Shown here: piece after piece, positions 1 to 5,361 of the stretch
How positions within the stretch are numbered: the first letter of the stretch is position 1
Layout of the letters: every line of letters starts with the position of its first letter
Assembly (NCBI GenBank): GCA_022565415.1
Contig: JAIUMT010000226.1
Coordinates: 1 to 5,690, forward strand
Origin: Balneolales bacterium
GTDB lineage: Bacteria; Bacteroidota; Rhodothermia; Balneolales; HLUCCA01
Reading direction: 5' to 3'
Length of the DNA stretch: 5,690 nucleotides
Position numbers and translations under genes: made by a program
Notes under the pieces: model-generated
Databases searched by the model: none
The model's input: only the letters and a program-made list of their open reading frames with translations
Told to the model about the DNA's origin: nothing

Positions 1-797
1 ACTTCACTGTTTTTACGGATTTCGTTCTTGGCTACGTGAATTCCGTACAGCACTTCGCTTTTGTTGTACACCAGGGTCTGCGGAGAGTTGATGTATTTCG
101 GCGCTTTTCTGGACGAGTCTTTGTTGGCGCCTTCGAGTATGCGTCCGCCAAAGGCAATTACCTTGCCCGATGCGTTGAAAATCGGAAACATAATGCGACC
201 TCGAAACACATCGTAAGCCGACTCGCCATTCCGCCCATATATGATGAGTCCGGCCTGTTCAAGGTAGTTTTCGTTTATATTGGCTGATTTTGCTGCTTTC
301 AGAAGTCCGTCGTAGGCCACGGGCGCATAGCCAACGCCATATTTTCGAACAATTTTTCCAGTAAATCCCCGACCATCCAGATATTTCCGGGCTTCCAGAG
401 CCTCGGGAGTGTCGACTAACTGCTTGTGAAAGAATTTTCCGGCAAAGGCCAACGCATGATAAACGCCTTCTTTTTCACGATAGCGTTCGTCTTGCTCGGG
501 CTGTTGCTCCTCGGGAACATCTACGCCAAAACGAGCTCCCAGATTGCGAATGGCTTCCGTAAAACTGACCCCATCCTGCTTCATAACAAAGCTGAACACA
601 TCGCCCGATTCCCCACATCCAAAACACTTATATATTCCTAGTTGGGGAGCGACATTAAACGAGGGCGTTTTTTCGTTATGAAACGGGCATAACCCCATGA
701 AATTACTGCCCGTGCGACGTAATTTGACATAATCTGATACTACCTCAACAATATCGGCAGCCGCTTTTACTTCTTCTTTAATATGGTCAGGAATCAT
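1..797 (-). CDS. dnaG: DNA primase DnaG, N-terminal part (truncated by window edge)
   Basis: Primase makes the short RNA primers for Okazaki fragments at the replication fork, working with the DnaB helicase. The 265 residues visible read without a stop from an ATG at 797. Residues 34-66 hold the CHC2 zinc-binding motif that contacts template DNA: Cys37, His40 (CPFHNEKTPSF), then Cys58 and Cys61 (YKCFGCG). The start of the RNA polymerase domain follows, with GRIMFPI at 200-206, VIAFGGRIL at 213-221, KYINSP at 234-239 and LYG at 250-252, all in the order seen in E. coli DnaG. The catalytic EGYMD motif and TOPRIM acidic residues would lie just past the window edge. An in-frame GTG at 821 would add eight residues, but the ATG gives the usual family N-terminus. 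There is no clear Shine-Dalgarno sequence. The gene is divergent from sucD. Confidence 0.97.
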   Translation of the reverse strand, partial: MIPDHIKEEVKAAADIVEVVSDYVKLRRTGSNFMGLCPFHNEKTPSFNVAPQLGIYKCFGCGESGDVFSFVMKQDGVSFTEAIRNLGARFGVDVPEEQQPEQDERYREKEGVYHALAFAGKFFHKQLVDTPEALEARKYLDGRGFTGKIVRKYGVGYAPVAYDGLLKAAKSANINENYLEQAGLIIYGRNGESAYDVFRGRIMFPIFNASGKVIAFGGRILEGANKDSSRKAPKYINSPQTLVYNKSEVLYGIHVAKNEIRKNSE

Positions 798-856
798 AGG
801 GAGTAAGATAGCAGATTTCACTATGCGGATACATAAAGAATCGGAATTTCGAAGTT

Positions 857-864
857 CAAATTTA
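857..864 (-). promoter_or_regulatory. Possible dnaG promoter, Bacteroidota-type -7 box
   Basis: On the minus strand this reads TAAATTTG, a full match to the Bacteroidota -7 consensus TAnnTTTG. It lies about 60 bases upstream of the dnaG ATG, implying a leader of roughly 50 bases. No good TTTG-like -33 element is visible at the expected spacing, so the call is tentative. Confidence 0.35.
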
Positions 865-884
865 GTTTACTGCAAGCCTTTAAG

Positions 885-894
885 TAACCGGTTA
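885..894. repeat. Perfect 10-bp palindrome TAACCGGTTA
   Basis: TAACCGGTTA is an exact palindrome between the divergent dnaG and sucD genes. It lies about 20 bases upstream of the proposed dnaG -7 box, where an operator could act. No family of regulator can be assigned, and a palindrome this short can occur by chance. Confidence 0.3.
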
Positions 895-998
895 AATTGC
901 TTATCTGGGTTAATTGGCAAGCTAAACTTTTATAAGTCGGGGCAGGTAGGTATATTCAAGCCTACTATTTTAATCTGCAAACCTCCCATTAAATAATT

Positions 999-1004
999 AA
1001 AGGA
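999..1004 (+). promoter_or_regulatory. Shine-Dalgarno sequence of sucD
   Basis: AAAGGA ends seven bases before the sucD ATG. It supports the start at 1012. The neighbouring genes at 2344 (minus) and 2449 (plus) have no such site. Confidence 0.6.
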
Positions 1005-1011
1005 ACAACGC

Positions 1012-1881
1012 ATGAGCGTTTTAGTTGGAAAAGATACCCGTTTGGTGGTACAAGGCTTTACCGGTAAGGAAGGTAGTTTTCACGCCGAGCAAATGATTGA
1101 ATACGGAACAACTGTAATTGGCGGAGTTACTCCGGGTAAAGGTGGCACAAAACACCTGGATCGCCCGGTATTCGATACCGTATCCGATTCAGTTACTAAA
1201 GAGGGTGCCAATACTTCGGTAATTTTCGTACCCCCGGCTTTTGCTTCTGATGCAATTATTGAGTCTGCTCTTGCCGGCATCAAAGTCATTATCTGTATCA
1301 CGGAAGGTATTCCTGTTAAGGATATGATCGTGGCCAAGGAAGTTGTTGCCCGCGCAGGTGCTACGTTAATCGGACCAAACTGTCCTGGTGTAATCACTCC
1401 GGGCGAAGCTAAGGTTGGCATCATGCCAGGAAATATCTTCACTCCCGGACCAATTGGCCTGATTTCACGTTCTGGTACGCTTACGTACGAAGCCGTTGAT
1501 CAGCTTACCAAAGCTGGATTAGGGCAGACAACTGCTATCGGTATTGGTGGCGATCCTGTTATCGGAACCACGCATATCGACGCGGTTAAGTTGCTTAACG
1601 AAGATCCAGACACCGAAGCGATTATTCTTATTGGCGAAATCGGTGGAACTGCTGAGGAAGAAGCTGCCGAATACATCAAAGCGCATGTTTCTAAACCAGT
1701 TGTGGCATTCATCGCAGGTAGAACTGCACCTCCGGGTCGACGTATGGGTCATGCTGGTGCAATTGTTTCTGGCGGAAAAGGTACTGCCGACGACAAAATG
1801 AAAGCGTTGTCTGCCGCTGGAATCACCGTTTGTGAAAGTCCAGCCATTATGGGCGAAACGATGAGAGACTTACTCAAATAA
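1012..1881 (+). CDS. sucD: Succinyl-CoA ligase (succinyl-CoA synthetase), alpha subunit
   Basis: This TCA-cycle enzyme subunit works with the beta subunit SucC to convert succinyl-CoA, ADP or GDP and phosphate into succinate, CoA and ATP or GTP in the cytoplasm. The 289 residues match the usual family length. The N-terminal CoA-binding Rossmann domain shows GFTGKEG at 15-21 and VTPGKGG at 39-45. The GPNCPG motif is at 121-126. The ligase domain carries GRRMGHAGAI at 242-251, where His247 is the residue phosphorylated during catalysis, at the same place as in the E. coli protein. No residue appears to be missing. The gene stands alone: sucC is not beside it, since dnaG lies upstream on the other strand and an unrelated gene faces it downstream. 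It ends in a strong terminator and is probably monocistronic. Confidence 0.98.
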   Translation: MSVLVGKDTRLVVQGFTGKEGSFHAEQMIEYGTTVIGGVTPGKGGTKHLDRPVFDTVSDSVTKEGANTSVIFVPPAFASDAIIESALAGIKVIICITEGIPVKDMIVAKEVVARAGATLIGPNCPGVITPGEAKVGIMPGNIFTPGPIGLISRSGTLTYEAVDQLTKAGLGQTTAIGIGGDPVIGTTHIDAVKLLNEDPDTEAIILIGEIGGTAEEEAAEYIKAHVSKPVVAFIAGRTAPPGRRMGHAGAIVSGGKGTADDKMKALSAAGITVCESPAIMGETMRDLLK

Positions 1882-1902
1882 GTATTCTTGATATGAGTTT
1901 AT

Positions 1903-1941
1903 AAAAGGGTAATGTGATGTTAAAGTTGCATTACCCTTTTT
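1903..1941. terminator. Bidirectional rho-independent terminator between sucD and the convergent membrane-protein gene
   Basis: AAAAGGGTAATG (1903-1914) is perfectly complementary to CATTACCCTTTT (1929-1940), with a 14-base loop. A run of five Ts follows on the plus strand and a run of As precedes it, which becomes a U tract for minus-strand transcription. The hairpin can therefore end both sucD, 22 bases upstream, and the leftward gene whose stop codon (1931-1933) lies inside the stem. Confidence 0.88.
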
Positions 1942-2344
1942 CGTTACGACTGTTGGCAGAACGCAGATCGCCCGTCTTTCGAACCTCCTCATTGTACAAA
2001 AGCTCGGAAATAAGCTCGATTCTAGCTTTTCGTTGTAGCTGTCTCCAGGCTTTATATATACCAAAGGATGCTCCCAGACCAATCAGAACATAAATCCAGT
2101 AAGGCAAATCTCTTCCGGCTACAATCATATAAAAATAGCAGGCAAATTGGCTGACGAACAAACCGATTAGAGGTAACCAGATTGACTTTTTATTCCGGTA
2201 GTTTTTAACGGTATAGTACAACGACAACCAAAATATAGGTATAGTTAAAACATAGATCGCAATGAACCAAAATGGATTCACTCCATAGCTTTCCGTAATG
2301 TGACTGGAATAGTCAGTAATAAACTCGATAACCGATTCTACCAT
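1931..2344 (-). CDS. Hypothetical three-helix membrane protein
   Basis: I do not recognise a named family. The 137-residue product has three predicted membrane segments, at about residues 24-46, 54-76 and 80-97. The loop after the first is basic (KNYRNKKS), and a charged cytoplasmic-looking tail from about 99 to 137 is rich in Arg, Lys and Glu. The N-terminal 20 residues are acidic and probably not a signal peptide. Aromatic residues cluster at the membrane borders (NPFWF, YWIY), as in real membrane proteins, which argues that the gene is genuine. So do the lack of any better gene here and the terminator at its 3' end. The ATG has no Shine-Dalgarno sequence. It is divergent from the DUF1538 operon, with 104 bases between starts, so the two could share a control region, but no functional link can be claimed. 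Confidence 0.75.
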   Translation of the reverse strand: MVESVIEFITDYSSHITESYGVNPFWFIAIYVLTIPIFWLSLYYTVKNYRNKKSIWLPLIGLFVSQFACYFYMIVAGRDLPYWIYVLIGLGASFGIYKAWRQLQRKARIELISELLYNEEVRKTGDLRSANSRNEKG

Positions 2345-2448
2345 AAATCTGATTTTTTTTGTTTACCCAGCAACTATATACCCATATTTTGAGATATTAA
2401 GAACATCGATAGCAACAGTTCCCCAATTTACAATGATATAAATACTGA
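2345..2448. promoter_or_regulatory. Divergent promoter region of the membrane-protein gene and the DUF1538 operon
   Basis: These 104 AT-rich bases separate two divergent starts. On the minus strand 2371-2378 reads TATAGTTG, one base off the TAnnTTTG element, 27 bases before the leftward ATG. An eight-T run lies at 2353-2360. No clear promoter, riboswitch or operator for the rightward operon could be identified, and the ATG at 2449 has no Shine-Dalgarno sequence. Confidence 0.35.
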
Positions 2449-3141
2449 ATGTCAAATATAGCAGATACCGTAAAAGAAGTTCTCATGGGCGTTTTGCCTA
2501 TTTCAGTGGTAGTTTTCATACTGCAATTTACGATCATCTGGGTTGATTGGGTAATTTTCGCGCAGTTCATAATCGGTTTGATTATGGTAGTTGCCGGATT
2601 AATCTTATTCCTTTTAGGCGTTCACGTCGGTTTGTTACCAATCGGCGAGCGAATCGGTTCAGCACTGCCTCAGACCGGAAAGTTATGGTTGGTACTGTTG
2701 TTTAGCTTTATTCTTGGCTTCGTGGTTACCGTTGCCGAACCCGATGTACGTGTTCTAGCATCGTACGTCGACACCGCTTCTGATGGAGCCGTTGATCGAA
2801 GTATACTGGTGTATTCGGTTGCCTTGGGTTTGGCCATCTTCGTGTCGGTTGCAATGGCAAAAATCATTTTTAGTATTCCCATCATTTACATCATTACAGC
2901 CGGATATATCGTCGTTTTCTCTCTAGCTTGGTTTTCTACCCCCGAATTTCTACCCATATCGTTCGATGCAGGGGGCGTCACAACAGGTCCGATGGCCGTT
3001 CCATTTATTCTGGCACTGGGCGTTGGTGTAGCCTCCGTGTTGAAAGGGAAATCCGGCTCGGGTGACGGATTCGGCTTAGTTGCACTCGCCTCAATCGGAC
3101 CCATAATCGCCGTTCTTATCCTAGGAATGTTTTACTCATGA
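2449..3141 (+). CDS. DUF1538-family membrane protein, first subunit (UmpA/UmpB-type antiporter pair)
   Basis: This 230-residue integral membrane protein has about seven hydrophobic segments, near residues 12-31, 36-57, 79-97, 119-140, 142-163, 182-198 and 207-229. It carries the landmarks it shares with the next gene: GVHVGLLPIGE at 57-67, AEPDVR at 96-101 and FDAGGVTTGPM at 172-182. The conserved His59, Glu97 and Asp173 lie in or beside membrane segments and could take part in ion movement. From memory, a DUF1538 pair named UmpA/UmpB from a Halomonas species was reported as a two-component Na+(Li+,K+)/H+ antiporter, so cation/proton exchange is the best functional guess. The stop overlaps the next start by 4 bp (ATGA), implying translational coupling and a complex. 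I cannot say which subunit corresponds to UmpA or UmpB. The ATG has no Shine-Dalgarno sequence; an ATG at 2433 is followed at once by a stop. Confidence 0.88.
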   Translation: MSNIADTVKEVLMGVLPISVVVFILQFTIIWVDWVIFAQFIIGLIMVVAGLILFLLGVHVGLLPIGERIGSALPQTGKLWLVLLFSFILGFVVTVAEPDVRVLASYVDTASDGAVDRSILVYSVALGLAIFVSVAMAKIIFSIPIIYIITAGYIVVFSLAWFSTPEFLPISFDAGGVTTGPMAVPFILALGVGVASVLKGKSGSGDGFGLVALASIGPIIAVLILGMFYS

Positions 3142-3875
3142 GCGAGATTGAAATTTTTAAAGGACTTAAGGATGTCGTAATTGAAGTCAGCTTTGCGTTG
3201 ATTCCACTCATCCTGTTCTTCGGATTCTTTCAGTTTTTCTACCTGAATCTACCCCGGAAGAAAATTATCGACATACTCAAAGGAGTAGTTCTGACCTTCT
3301 TCGGATTGGTTCTCTTTTTGCATGGCGTTCATATCGGATTTTTACCGTTCGGCGATGCTATGGGTCAGAAGTTTGCAGCACTATCGTTTAGCTGGATCAT
3401 CATTCCCGTCGGATTCATACTCGGATTCGTGGCTACATTTGCCGAACCCGCAGTTCGAATTTTGAATCACGAAGTCGACAAAGTCACCGGTGGTTATATC
3501 CCTCAACGCCTAATGCTTATTACACTTTCGCTAGGTGTGGGCGTGTCTATTGCCCTGTCGATGGCTCGGATATTATACGATATTCCGCTCATGTATTTTG
3601 TCTTGCCCGGTTACGGAATTGTACTGGTTTTGGCCTGGTTCACGAGTGAAACCTTTACCTCAATTGCTTTCGATTCGGGTGGTGTGGCAACCGGTCCGAT
3701 GACAGTTACTTTCATCACGGCCTTATCGCTGGGATTTGCTCAGGCAAATGCAGCCGAAGGAGTAAACGCAGTCGCAACCGGGTTTGGTATGATTGCTCTC
3801 GTAGCGTTGGCACCCATTGTATCGGTGCTGATTTTAGGAGTCTTGTATAAACTAAAAGAAAAGAAGTCGGAGTAG
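3138..3875 (+). CDS. DUF1538-family membrane protein, second subunit (UmpA/UmpB-type antiporter pair)
   Basis: This 245-residue paralogue of the preceding gene has the same topology, with membrane segments near 16-35, 47-67, 85-102, 126-142, 149-170, 187-203 and 216-236. The same three signatures recur in the same order: GVHIGFLPFGD at 63-73, AEPAVR at 102-107 and FDSGGVATGPM at 178-188. The C-terminus is basic and charged (LKEKKSE). Finding two related subunits in tandem fits a heteromeric transporter in the inner membrane, with Na+ or other monovalent cation/H+ exchange the likely role from the reported UmpAB pair. Its start overlaps the upstream stop by 4 bp, with AGGA about ten bases before it. 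The PII-like gene follows after 4 bases, so all three are almost certainly one transcript. Substrate and direction of transport cannot be read from the sequence. Confidence 0.88.
   Translation: MSEIEIFKGLKDVVIEVSFALIPLILFFGFFQFFYLNLPRKKIIDILKGVVLTFFGLVLFLHGVHIGFLPFGDAMGQKFAALSFSWIIIPVGFILGFVATFAEPAVRILNHEVDKVTGGYIPQRLMLITLSLGVGVSIALSMARILYDIPLMYFVLPGYGIVLVLAWFTSETFTSIAFDSGGVATGPMTVTFITALSLGFAQANAAEGVNAVATGFGMIALVALAPIVSVLILGVLYKLKEKKSE
3869..3872 (+). promoter_or_regulatory. Shine-Dalgarno sequence that sets the start of the PII-like gene
   Basis: GGAG sits seven bases before the ATG at 3880, in the last codons of the upstream gene. It favours this start over the in-frame ATG at 3898. Confidence 0.5.
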
Positions 3876-3879
3876 CGGC

Positions 3880-4584
3880 ATGTCTGAATCCAATATTATG
3901 AGACAGAAACTGATTATCACGATTGTTCAAAAAGGTGATGGATCTAAAGTGGCAAAAGCAGCCAAAAAGGACGGTGCTGAGGGGGCCACCACCCTATTTG
4001 GACTCGGAACTGCCCCACCGGGCATGAACACATTCTGGGGCATTGAAATGTCCTCAGAACGTGAAATCATCCTGATTATGGCTTCTTCAACTGTGGTAAA
4101 CAATGTATTTACTGCGGTTCGACGTATCATGAAACTTCACAAACCCGGAAATGGAATATCCTTCATAATGGATATATTACATATTGCAGGGTGTGTTCAC
4201 CTCAGCCGGAAAATTCACAAAACACCCCGCAAAACCGAAAATTACAACGATATGGTAGAAGAAGGCACATACGATTTAATAGTAACCATCGTGAACGGTA
4301 GTCATAGTGCCGTTGTGATTGAAGCTTCACGCGAGGCCGGCGCAGAAGGCGGAACCGTATTACACGGACGTGGTTCTGGTATTCACGAAACCAGCTCGCT
4401 GTTTTCAATTGATATTGAACCCGAAAAAGACATCATTCTGACTCTGGTCGATAGGAAAATCAGCGAAAAAGTTCTGAAGTCTATCGTCGAGAAGTCTCAG
4501 CTCAATGAGCATGGAAACGGAATTGCTTTTCTGATGGAAGTGGAAGATGTGGCCGGAATAGCGCACCGACTCAAGAAAGACTAA
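3880..4584 (+). CDS. Tandem PII-like (GlnB-fold) regulatory protein of the DUF1538 operon
   Basis: This soluble 234-residue protein consists of two related PII-like domains, at about 9-106 and 130-229, joined by a charged linker. The repeats align at TIV (14-16, 135-137), GAEG (32-35, 154-157), a GxG turn (41-43, 163-165), EIILI/DIILT (62-66, 184-188) and GNGI (90-93, 212-215). PII proteins are cytoplasmic trimers that bind nucleotides or other small effectors and often control a neighbouring transporter, so gating of the DUF1538 pair is the likely role. Differences from classical GlnB are clear. The T-loop is shorter and lacks the modified tyrosine, the GDGK motif is replaced by GNGI without its lysine, and no C-loop RxR arginines are seen. 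The effector is therefore probably not ATP/2-oxoglutarate in the usual way. The gene starts 4 bases after the upstream stop, and its own stop overlaps that of the convergent regulator. Confidence 0.85.
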   Translation: MSESNIMRQKLIITIVQKGDGSKVAKAAKKDGAEGATTLFGLGTAPPGMNTFWGIEMSSEREIILIMASSTVVNNVFTAVRRIMKLHKPGNGISFIMDILHIAGCVHLSRKIHKTPRKTENYNDMVEEGTYDLIVTIVNGSHSAVVIEASREAGAEGGTVLHGRGSGIHETSSLFSIDIEPEKDIILTLVDRKISEKVLKSIVEKSQLNEHGNGIAFLMEVEDVAGIAHRLKKD

Positions 4585-5252
4585 ACAGTTATTAAGTAGA
4601 TTTTCCGGGCAATTGCCAACGGTACCATCAACCGCTCTTGGTCTAAAGTAATTCTTACACCCTCTTTAACTGTTTCGATAACCGAGAGTTCACGACCGAT
4701 GGTGAGATCTAGTTTGGTGAGCAAGTTGAGCATGTCGTTATCCTGACTTCTAACCCGCTTTATGATACCGGTCTCACCGCTTTTCATCTCGGATAGTGGA
4801 TGAAGTGCCGGTTCGTCGCGGAATGTAAGATCGGGTTGGGGAATCGGGTCACCGTGCGGATCGTGCGTAGGATGTCCGAGTTTTTCGGCTATGCGGGCCT
4901 CGAATTTTTCGCTGATATGATGTTCGAGTCGCTCGGCTTCGTCGTGGATTTCATCCCAGGAATAGCCCAGAACCTCAGCTAAGTAGAGTTCAATAAGTCT
5001 GTGGTGGCGTAACACCTCAAGAGCAATTTTCTCACCCGCCTCAGTGAGTTTTACGCCGTAATAGCGCTCGTAAATAACGAGGTTAAGATCAGCTAACTTT
5101 TTGAGCATACCGGTAACTGAGGCTGGTTTCACACCGAGATGATCGGCAAGCGCCTGGGTAGTTACCTGTGTCATTACCTCACTGAGGACATAGATCTTTT
5201 TAAGATAGTCTTCCTGAGATTCACTGAGTTTGTTTCGTTCGGTATTTGCCAT
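4581..5252 (-). CDS. DtxR/MntR-family metal-dependent transcriptional regulator with FeoA-like C-terminal domain
   Basis: Such repressors bind DNA when loaded with Fe2+ or Mn2+ and control metal uptake or efflux genes. Counting from the ATG at 5252 there are 223 residues in three parts. A winged helix-turn-helix spans about 9-72, with a recognition helix around 42-54 (KPASVTGMLKKL). A dimerization and metal-binding domain spans about 73-140, and an SH3/FeoA-like domain about 150-223. The metal ligands resemble B. subtilis MntR: Asp15, His84, Glu107, Glu110 and His111 (HDEAERLEHH). The Met and Cys ligands of iron-sensing DtxR are Asp and Glu here, which favours manganese. The Glu11 position of MntR is Lys18. 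An in-frame TTG at 5258 would add two residues, but ATG-Ala-Asn is the better start. The gene faces the antiporter operon and divides from hisF; its target is unknown. Confidence 0.93.
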   Translation of the reverse strand: MANTERNKLSESQEDYLKKIYVLSEVMTQVTTQALADHLGVKPASVTGMLKKLADLNLVIYERYYGVKLTEAGEKIALEVLRHHRLIELYLAEVLGYSWDEIHDEAERLEHHISEKFEARIAEKLGHPTHDPHGDPIPQPDLTFRDEPALHPLSEMKSGETGIIKRVRSQDNDMLNLLTKLDLTIGRELSVIETVKEGVRITLDQERLMVPLAIARKIYLITV

Positions 5253-5361
5253 AAACAAATATACAAAAAATGTGTTAGTGGCGGAATATGTGTAAATTCG
5301 AAGCGCTTAAAAACCTCATTTGCGAACGAGCTACTCGTAAGTATATCATAATTGTACATTC
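5253..5361. other. Divergent intergenic region between the DtxR-type regulator gene and hisF
   Basis: No gene was found in these 109 bases. They must contain the promoters of both flanking genes. Besides the inverted repeat at 5254-5276, there is an 8-bp palindrome AAGCGCTT (5301-5308) and a small perfect hairpin ACGAG-CTA-CTCGT (5326-5338), 24 bases before the hisF start. There is no Shine-Dalgarno sequence before hisF. Confidence 0.5.
5254..5276. promoter_or_regulatory. Possible operator/promoter at the start of the metalloregulator gene
   Basis: AACAAAT and ATGTGTT form an imperfect inverted repeat (6 of 7 positions) around a 9-base spacer, directly upstream of the ATG at 5252. Within it, 5256-5263 reads TATATTTG on the minus strand, matching the Bacteroidota -7 element TAnnTTTG. 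Autoregulation by binding here is typical of DtxR-family genes, but the element lies only three bases from the ATG, which would make the transcript nearly leaderless. The region is AT-rich, so chance is a real alternative. Confidence 0.3.

Larger units (their letters stand above)
798..1011. other. Divergent intergenic region between dnaG and sucD
   Basis: No gene or RNA was found in these 214 bases. The region must hold the promoters for dnaG (leftward) and sucD (rightward). It contains a TAnnTTTG match facing dnaG (857-864), a perfect 10-bp palindrome (885-894), and two similar GGTTAA-containing stretches near 890 and 908. No convincing promoter facing sucD could be picked by eye. Confidence 0.6.

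Noticed and set aside
36..641. Plus-strand open frames at 36-287 and 426-641
   Set aside because: They lie antisense to an unbroken DnaG reading frame with all family motifs, and their products resemble nothing.
798..821. GTG start of dnaG eight codons upstream
   Set aside because: The ATG at 797 gives the usual family N-terminus and the GTG has no ribosome binding site.
852..870. GTTCAAAT resembling a tRNA T-loop
   Set aside because: No acceptor stem, anticodon arm or D-loop can be built around it; it overlaps the likely dnaG promoter.
1080..1801. Open frames inside sucD, on minus (1080-1442, 1500-1712, 1519-1752) and plus (1544-1801)
   Set aside because: All are shadows of the intact SucD frame, with low-complexity or unrecognisable products.
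1870..2082. Minus-strand open frame overlapping the terminator and the membrane-protein gene
   Set aside because: It shares the strand but not the frame of the 137-residue protein, lacks membrane segments, and runs through the terminator into sucD.
2345..2448. Riboswitch (for example a manganese or c-di-AMP type) ahead of the transporter operon
   Set aside because: The 104-base gap is shared with a divergent promoter and shows no stable hairpins or recognisable aptamer motifs.
2670..4408. Minus-strand open frames inside the DUF1538 and PII-like genes
   Set aside because: They are antisense shadows of genes with clear family motifs.
5253..5258. TTG start of the metalloregulator two codons upstream
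   Set aside because: The ATG at 5252 is a stronger start and the extra two residues (Met-Phe) add nothing to the conserved N-terminus.
4800..5351. Plus-strand open frames at 4800-4982 and 5139-5351, and minus-strand frames at 5174-5359 and 5346-5594
   Set aside because: They are shadows of the DtxR-type gene and of hisF; no upstream signals or family resemblance support them.
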